From positions 1 to 15,840 of the forward strand of contig WQZR01000017.1 in NCBI GenBank assembly GCA_009780625.1: a DNA stretch of 15,840 nucleotides, in the 5' to 3' direction. The notes below the pieces were generated by a model. It had not been told where the DNA came from. It was given only the letters and a program-made list of their open reading frames with translations, and ran no database searches. Position numbers and translations under genes: made by a program. Of this stretch, positions 13,294-15,840 are shown piece by piece. The stretch is from Bacillota bacterium (lineage in GTDB: Bacteria; Bacillota; Clostridia; Christensenellales; UBA1242). Each line of letters opens with the position of its first letter. Positions within the stretch are counted from its first letter, which is position 1.

Positions 13294-14685
13294 ATGAAAA
13301 GAACAGAAATAAAAGAAATTTTCAAAAATGTAGGGGTCGCGCCTAAGAGCGACCCGAAAAAAGAAATCACAGTTTGCGGTTGGGTTAGAAACTATCGCGA
13401 TTCAAAAACTGTTGCATTCCTTGAACTTAACGATGGGTCAACTTTGCCGCACATGCAAGTGGTTATTGATAAAGAAAAGTTTGCACACGCAGAAGAATTC
13501 TTCCCAAGCTCAACGGCGCTACGCATTGTTGGAACACTTGCAGCAAACGACAAGTGCCCAGGTGGTGTTGAACTTAATGCAAAAACAGTTGAAATTTTGG
13601 GGAAATCTTCTCATACAGAGTTTCCAATTCAAAAAGGAATGAGCTTAGACGTTCTAAGAACAATGCCACACCTAAGACCACGCACAAACACATTCAATGC
13701 AATGTTTAGAGTGAGAAGCGTTCTAAGTTATGCAATTCATAAATTCTATAACGAAAGAGGCTACATCATGGCACACGCACCAATCATCACGGGTGGTGAT
13801 GCTGAAGGTGCTGGCGAAATGTTTAAGTTGACAACAATCGGTTTTTCAACAAAGTTTAAATCTGAAGAAGAATATAACAAGGCAGATTTCTTTGGAAGAG
13901 AAGCAGGTTTGACAGTAAGCGGGCAAATGGAAGCAGAAGTTCTTGCGATGAGTCACGGAAAGGTATACACATTTGGTCCAACATTCAGAGCAGAGCCTAG
14001 CCAAACAACAAAGCACGCAGCAGAGTTTTGGATGGTTGAGCCAGAGATTGCATTTGCAACACTTCCAGACGTTATTGAGCTTGCACAAGATTTTGTTAAA
14101 TACATCACAAAATACACACTAGAAAATGCAAGCGAGGAAATCGATTTCTTCACAAAGCATTTTGATGCAACACTTAGGGGCAGACTTGAAGAACTGGTTA
14201 AAGCACCGTTTAAAACAATTGAATATAAAGATGCTCTAGAAGTGTTAATTAAGTCAGGAAGAAAATTTGAGCAAAAAGTTGAGTGGGGTCTAGACCTTGC
14301 AACGGAACATGAAAGATATCTTGCTGAAGTTTGGGCAAAAGGTCCAGTGTTCGTAACGCACTATCCAAGAGAAATTAAAGCGTTTTATATGAAGCAATCA
14401 GAAGACGGAAAGACAGTTGCTTGCACAGACTTATTGATTCCGGGAATTGGTGAGTTGATTGGTGGAAGCCAAAGGGAAGAGGACTACGACAAGTTGATTA
14501 CAGAAATCAAAAGAAGAAAAATGAAAATGACAGACTATGAGCATTATCTTGCACTAAGAAAATTCGGAACATGTCCACACGGCGGTTTCGGGCTTGGTTT
14601 TGAAAGAATGCTTATGTACGTAACAGGAATTGGCAACATCAGAGACACAATCTTGTATCCACGTGCCAAAGGCGAATTAAGATAA
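13294..14685 (+). CDS. asnS: Asparaginyl-tRNA synthetase carrying an in-frame palindromic-element insertion
   Basis: A 463-residue class II synthetase that charges tRNA(Asn). The N-terminal OB-fold anticodon-binding domain (EITVCGWVRNYRDSK, about 24-38) is followed by the catalytic core: HLRPRTN, motif 1 region with GGDAEGAGEMF, VSGQMEAE, motif 2 FRAEPSQTTKHAAEFWMVEPE (from residue 231) and motif 3 GFGLGFERM (431-439). GDAEGAGEMF and the short length separate it from AspRS. The ATG has AGGAG at 5-nt spacing. Residues 13-21 (VGVAPKSDP) are encoded entirely by a consensus GTAGGGG element, placed between the first helix (IKEIFKN) and the OB fold. It is the second gene of the asnA operon and shares its asparagine-responsive control, possibly with its own promoter. 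Confidence 0.96.
   Translation: MKRTEIKEIFKNVGVAPKSDPKKEITVCGWVRNYRDSKTVAFLELNDGSTLPHMQVVIDKEKFAHAEEFFPSSTALRIVGTLAANDKCPGGVELNAKTVEILGKSSHTEFPIQKGMSLDVLRTMPHLRPRTNTFNAMFRVRSVLSYAIHKFYNERGYIMAHAPIITGGDAEGAGEMFKLTTIGFSTKFKSEEEYNKADFFGREAGLTVSGQMEAEVLAMSHGKVYTFGPTFRAEPSQTTKHAAEFWMVEPEIAFATLPDVIELAQDFVKYITKYTLENASEEIDFFTKHFDATLRGRLEELVKAPFKTIEYKDALEVLIKSGRKFEQKVEWGLDLATEHERYLAEVWAKGPVFVTHYPREIKAFYMKQSEDGKTVACTDLLIPGIGELIGGSQREEDYDKLITEIKRRKMKMTDYEHYLALRKFGTCPHGGFGLGFERMLMYVTGIGNIRDTILYPRAKGELR
13330..13356 (+). repeat. GTAGGGG palindromic element, copy 7, in frame inside asnS
   Basis: Identical to copy 1 over all 27 bases. It begins on a codon boundary and encodes VGVAPKSDP, the same frame used by copy 3 in the helicase gene. 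Confidence 0.93.
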
Positions 14686-14687
14686 AT

Positions 14688-14711
14688 AAAAAGCACCATT
14701 AGGTGCTTTTT
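14688..14711. terminator. Bidirectional rho-independent terminator after asnS
   Basis: AAAAAGCACC (14688-14697) / GGTGCTTTTT (14702-14711) with an ATTA loop and T-runs on both strands. It serves the asnA-asnS operon and the convergent small membrane protein gene, whose stop codon lies in the loop. Confidence 0.93.
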
Positions 14712-15028
14712 TTATTTTTCTCTTCTTCTTCGATTTTGTCTAGAATATTTTTAAGTCTTAAAAAATCCTTTGGAATAAACATAAAGAAGGTTACAACAGC
14801 CATTATTGAAATACCTATACACCACCATATGTTTAGAAAATAGTATGCAAGTATAGCTGTGCCAACAAAAAGAAGGGTGGTAATAAAAGTAGCTACGATA
14901 TATATTATGAGTTGTTTTTTAAAATAAGCTTTTTTTGTTGCATAATCCTTTGACAGTATTTCTGCTTCTTTTTCTGCTTGTTGTCTATAGGCTTTTTCGT
15001 AAAGTTTTTCTTTTTTATTATTTTCCAT
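14699..15028 (-). CDS. Small two-helix membrane protein, family unknown
   Basis: A 109-residue protein with a charged, probably coiled-coil N-terminus (residues 1-38, rich in Lys, Glu and Gln), two membrane helices at about 40-66 and 68-87, and a charged C-terminal tail (LKNILDKIEEEEKNKKS). Both ends are predicted cytoplasmic. I do not recognise the family. The AGGAG ribosome binding site (15033-15037) overlaps the TAG stop of the upstream recombinase gene, and only 7 nt separate the two genes, so expression is likely coupled. No link between the two functions is evident. Confidence 0.75.
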   Translation of the reverse strand: MENNKKEKLYEKAYRQQAEKEAEILSKDYATKKAYFKKQLIIYIVATFITTLLFVGTAILAYYFLNIWWCIGISIMAVVTFFMFIPKDFLRLKNILDKIEEEEKNKKST

Positions 15029-15035
15029 AATTCTC

Positions 15036-15840
15036 CTAATTTTTGTCTCTAAGTTTAACCGAATTCAACGCAGCACGTTTGATTTCTTCGCTTTGTGCCG
15101 CGTAGTGTTTTCTTGTTGTGTTTACATCTTTGTGGCCAAGAACTTCAGCAACAGCATATATATCGCCAATTTCTTTATACAAGTTCGTTCCAAATGTTGT
15201 TCTAAGTTTATGCGGTGTAATATTCTTAAGTGGAGCAACACGTGATGTATATTTCTTCACAAGGTTTAAAACAGCCCTTGGAGTGATTCGTTTCTTTTGA
15301 AGACTAATAAACAATGCAGGTTCTTCAATAAGTTCCTTTGCTCTTTCTAGGTTCTTGATGTCCTGAGTGTCTGTTACAGTCTTTTTAATAAACTTCTTTG
15401 CGTCCGTATATTTATGTTTTCTAAGCTCTTTTCCTAAAATCTTTTCTCTGTCTTTAAGCCACAAAAGAAGTTCGCTTCTTATTTCGTCATTAAAGTATAG
15501 GGTAGACCTTCCGCCACCTTTTCTTGTTACAACAAATGCATTGTTAGAAAAGTCTATATCAGTCACATTAAGTCCAACCATTTCCGAAATTCTTATGCCC
15601 GTTCCAAGAAGCAAAGAGAGCAGGGCAGTGTCTCGTGTTTTTGTGATGTTGTGATAATCCTTTTCTTTAGAAGTCAAAACATCACCATCTTCACTGGAGT
15701 TTAGAAGTCTAACAACCTCATCAATTTCAAGTCTGATGATTTCTTTGTCTTCTTTTTTTGGCATAAGAACTCTTGTTCCAACGTTTGAGTCAAGAACTCC
15801 ATTATTAAAATAATAAGAAAGAAGCCCACGCACCGCAGAA
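15036..15840 (-). CDS. Tyrosine recombinase (Xer/integrase family), N-terminus beyond right edge
   Basis: The frame stays open to the window edge, so the true start lies outside; an internal GTG at 15833 is not a likely start because the SAM-like domain (RGLLSYYFNN) is already under way. Counting from that GTG, the catalytic set is complete: Arg81 (GTGIRISE), Lys105 (TRKGGGR), His208 and Arg211 (HKLRTTF), His234 (LGHKDVNTTRKHY) and Tyr244. It should cut and rejoin DNA through a 3'-phosphotyrosine. About 30 residues at 135-168, rich in Lys and Asp, sit between the helix LLLWLKDRE and PALFIS and look like an extra insertion relative to XerC/XerD. No att site or other mobile-element gene is visible, so a chromosomal Xer role and an integrase role both remain possible. 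Confidence 0.88.
   Translation of the reverse strand, partial: SAVRGLLSYYFNNGVLDSNVGTRVLMPKKEDKEIIRLEIDEVVRLLNSSEDGDVLTSKEKDYHNITKTRDTALLSLLLGTGIRISEMVGLNVTDIDFSNNAFVVTRKGGGRSTLYFNDEIRSELLLWLKDREKILGKELRKHKYTDAKKFIKKTVTDTQDIKNLERAKELIEEPALFISLQKKRITPRAVLNLVKKYTSRVAPLKNITPHKLRTTFGTNLYKEIGDIYAVAEVLGHKDVNTTRKHYAAQSEEIKRAALNSVKLRDKN

Overview
The window reads as a piece of a low-GC, probably anaerobic Firmicutes-type (Clostridia-like) chromosome. The evidence is AT-rich coding sequence, strong AGGAGG-type ribosome binding sites at several genes, consensus sigma-A promoters (TTGACA/17/TATAAT), an H-cluster [FeFe]-hydrogenase-type protein, LexA, AsnA and a Xer-like recombinase. No tRNA, rRNA, CRISPR array or insertion sequence was seen, and no stretch over 300 bases lacks a gene or leader.

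Layout. 1-2161 (minus): an ABC exporter, with an ATPase followed by a permease that runs off the left edge. 2226-4146 (plus): a TVP38/DedA-like membrane protein, then a minimal [FeFe]-hydrogenase-type protein. 4165-5841 (minus): a PadR-type regulator fused to an acidic region holding a tandem duplicated unit and to four C-terminal membrane helices. It is divergent from 5946-6608 (plus), a YgjP/DUF45 zinc metallopeptidase. 6730-10842 (plus): a 1370-residue HRDC-DUF4011-SF1 helicase-nuclease fusion of a type known from defence or repair genes. 10978-11936: lexA and a 62-residue zinc-ribbon protein. 11961-14685: an asnA-asnS operon behind an attenuator. 14699-15840 (minus): a small two-helix membrane protein coupled to a tyrosine recombinase that runs off the right edge.

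Two things stand out. First, the asnA leader encodes a 20-residue peptide with five Asn codons clustered in six. It is followed by a rho-independent terminator and a perfectly complementary antiterminator arm that ends on the peptide's stop codon. This is classical ribosome-mediated attenuation by asparagine supply, in a lineage that normally uses T-boxes, and the leader start codon appears to coincide with the transcription start. Second, seven copies of a ~27-bp palindromic element (GTAGGGGTCGC...GCGACCCG), all in one orientation, lie between 6610 and 13356. Two sit inside essential-type or large genes in the same reading frame (VGVAP[K/E]SDP in AsnS and in the helicase). One forms the helicase C-terminus plus its terminator, and one supplies the asnA stop codon. 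Compensatory and G-U changes preserve the hairpin.

A third pattern is that several genes without a Shine-Dalgarno (leader peptide, padR fusion, YgjP-like gene, hydrogenase) have a -10 box ending 6-8 nt before the start codon, which suggests leaderless mRNAs are common here.
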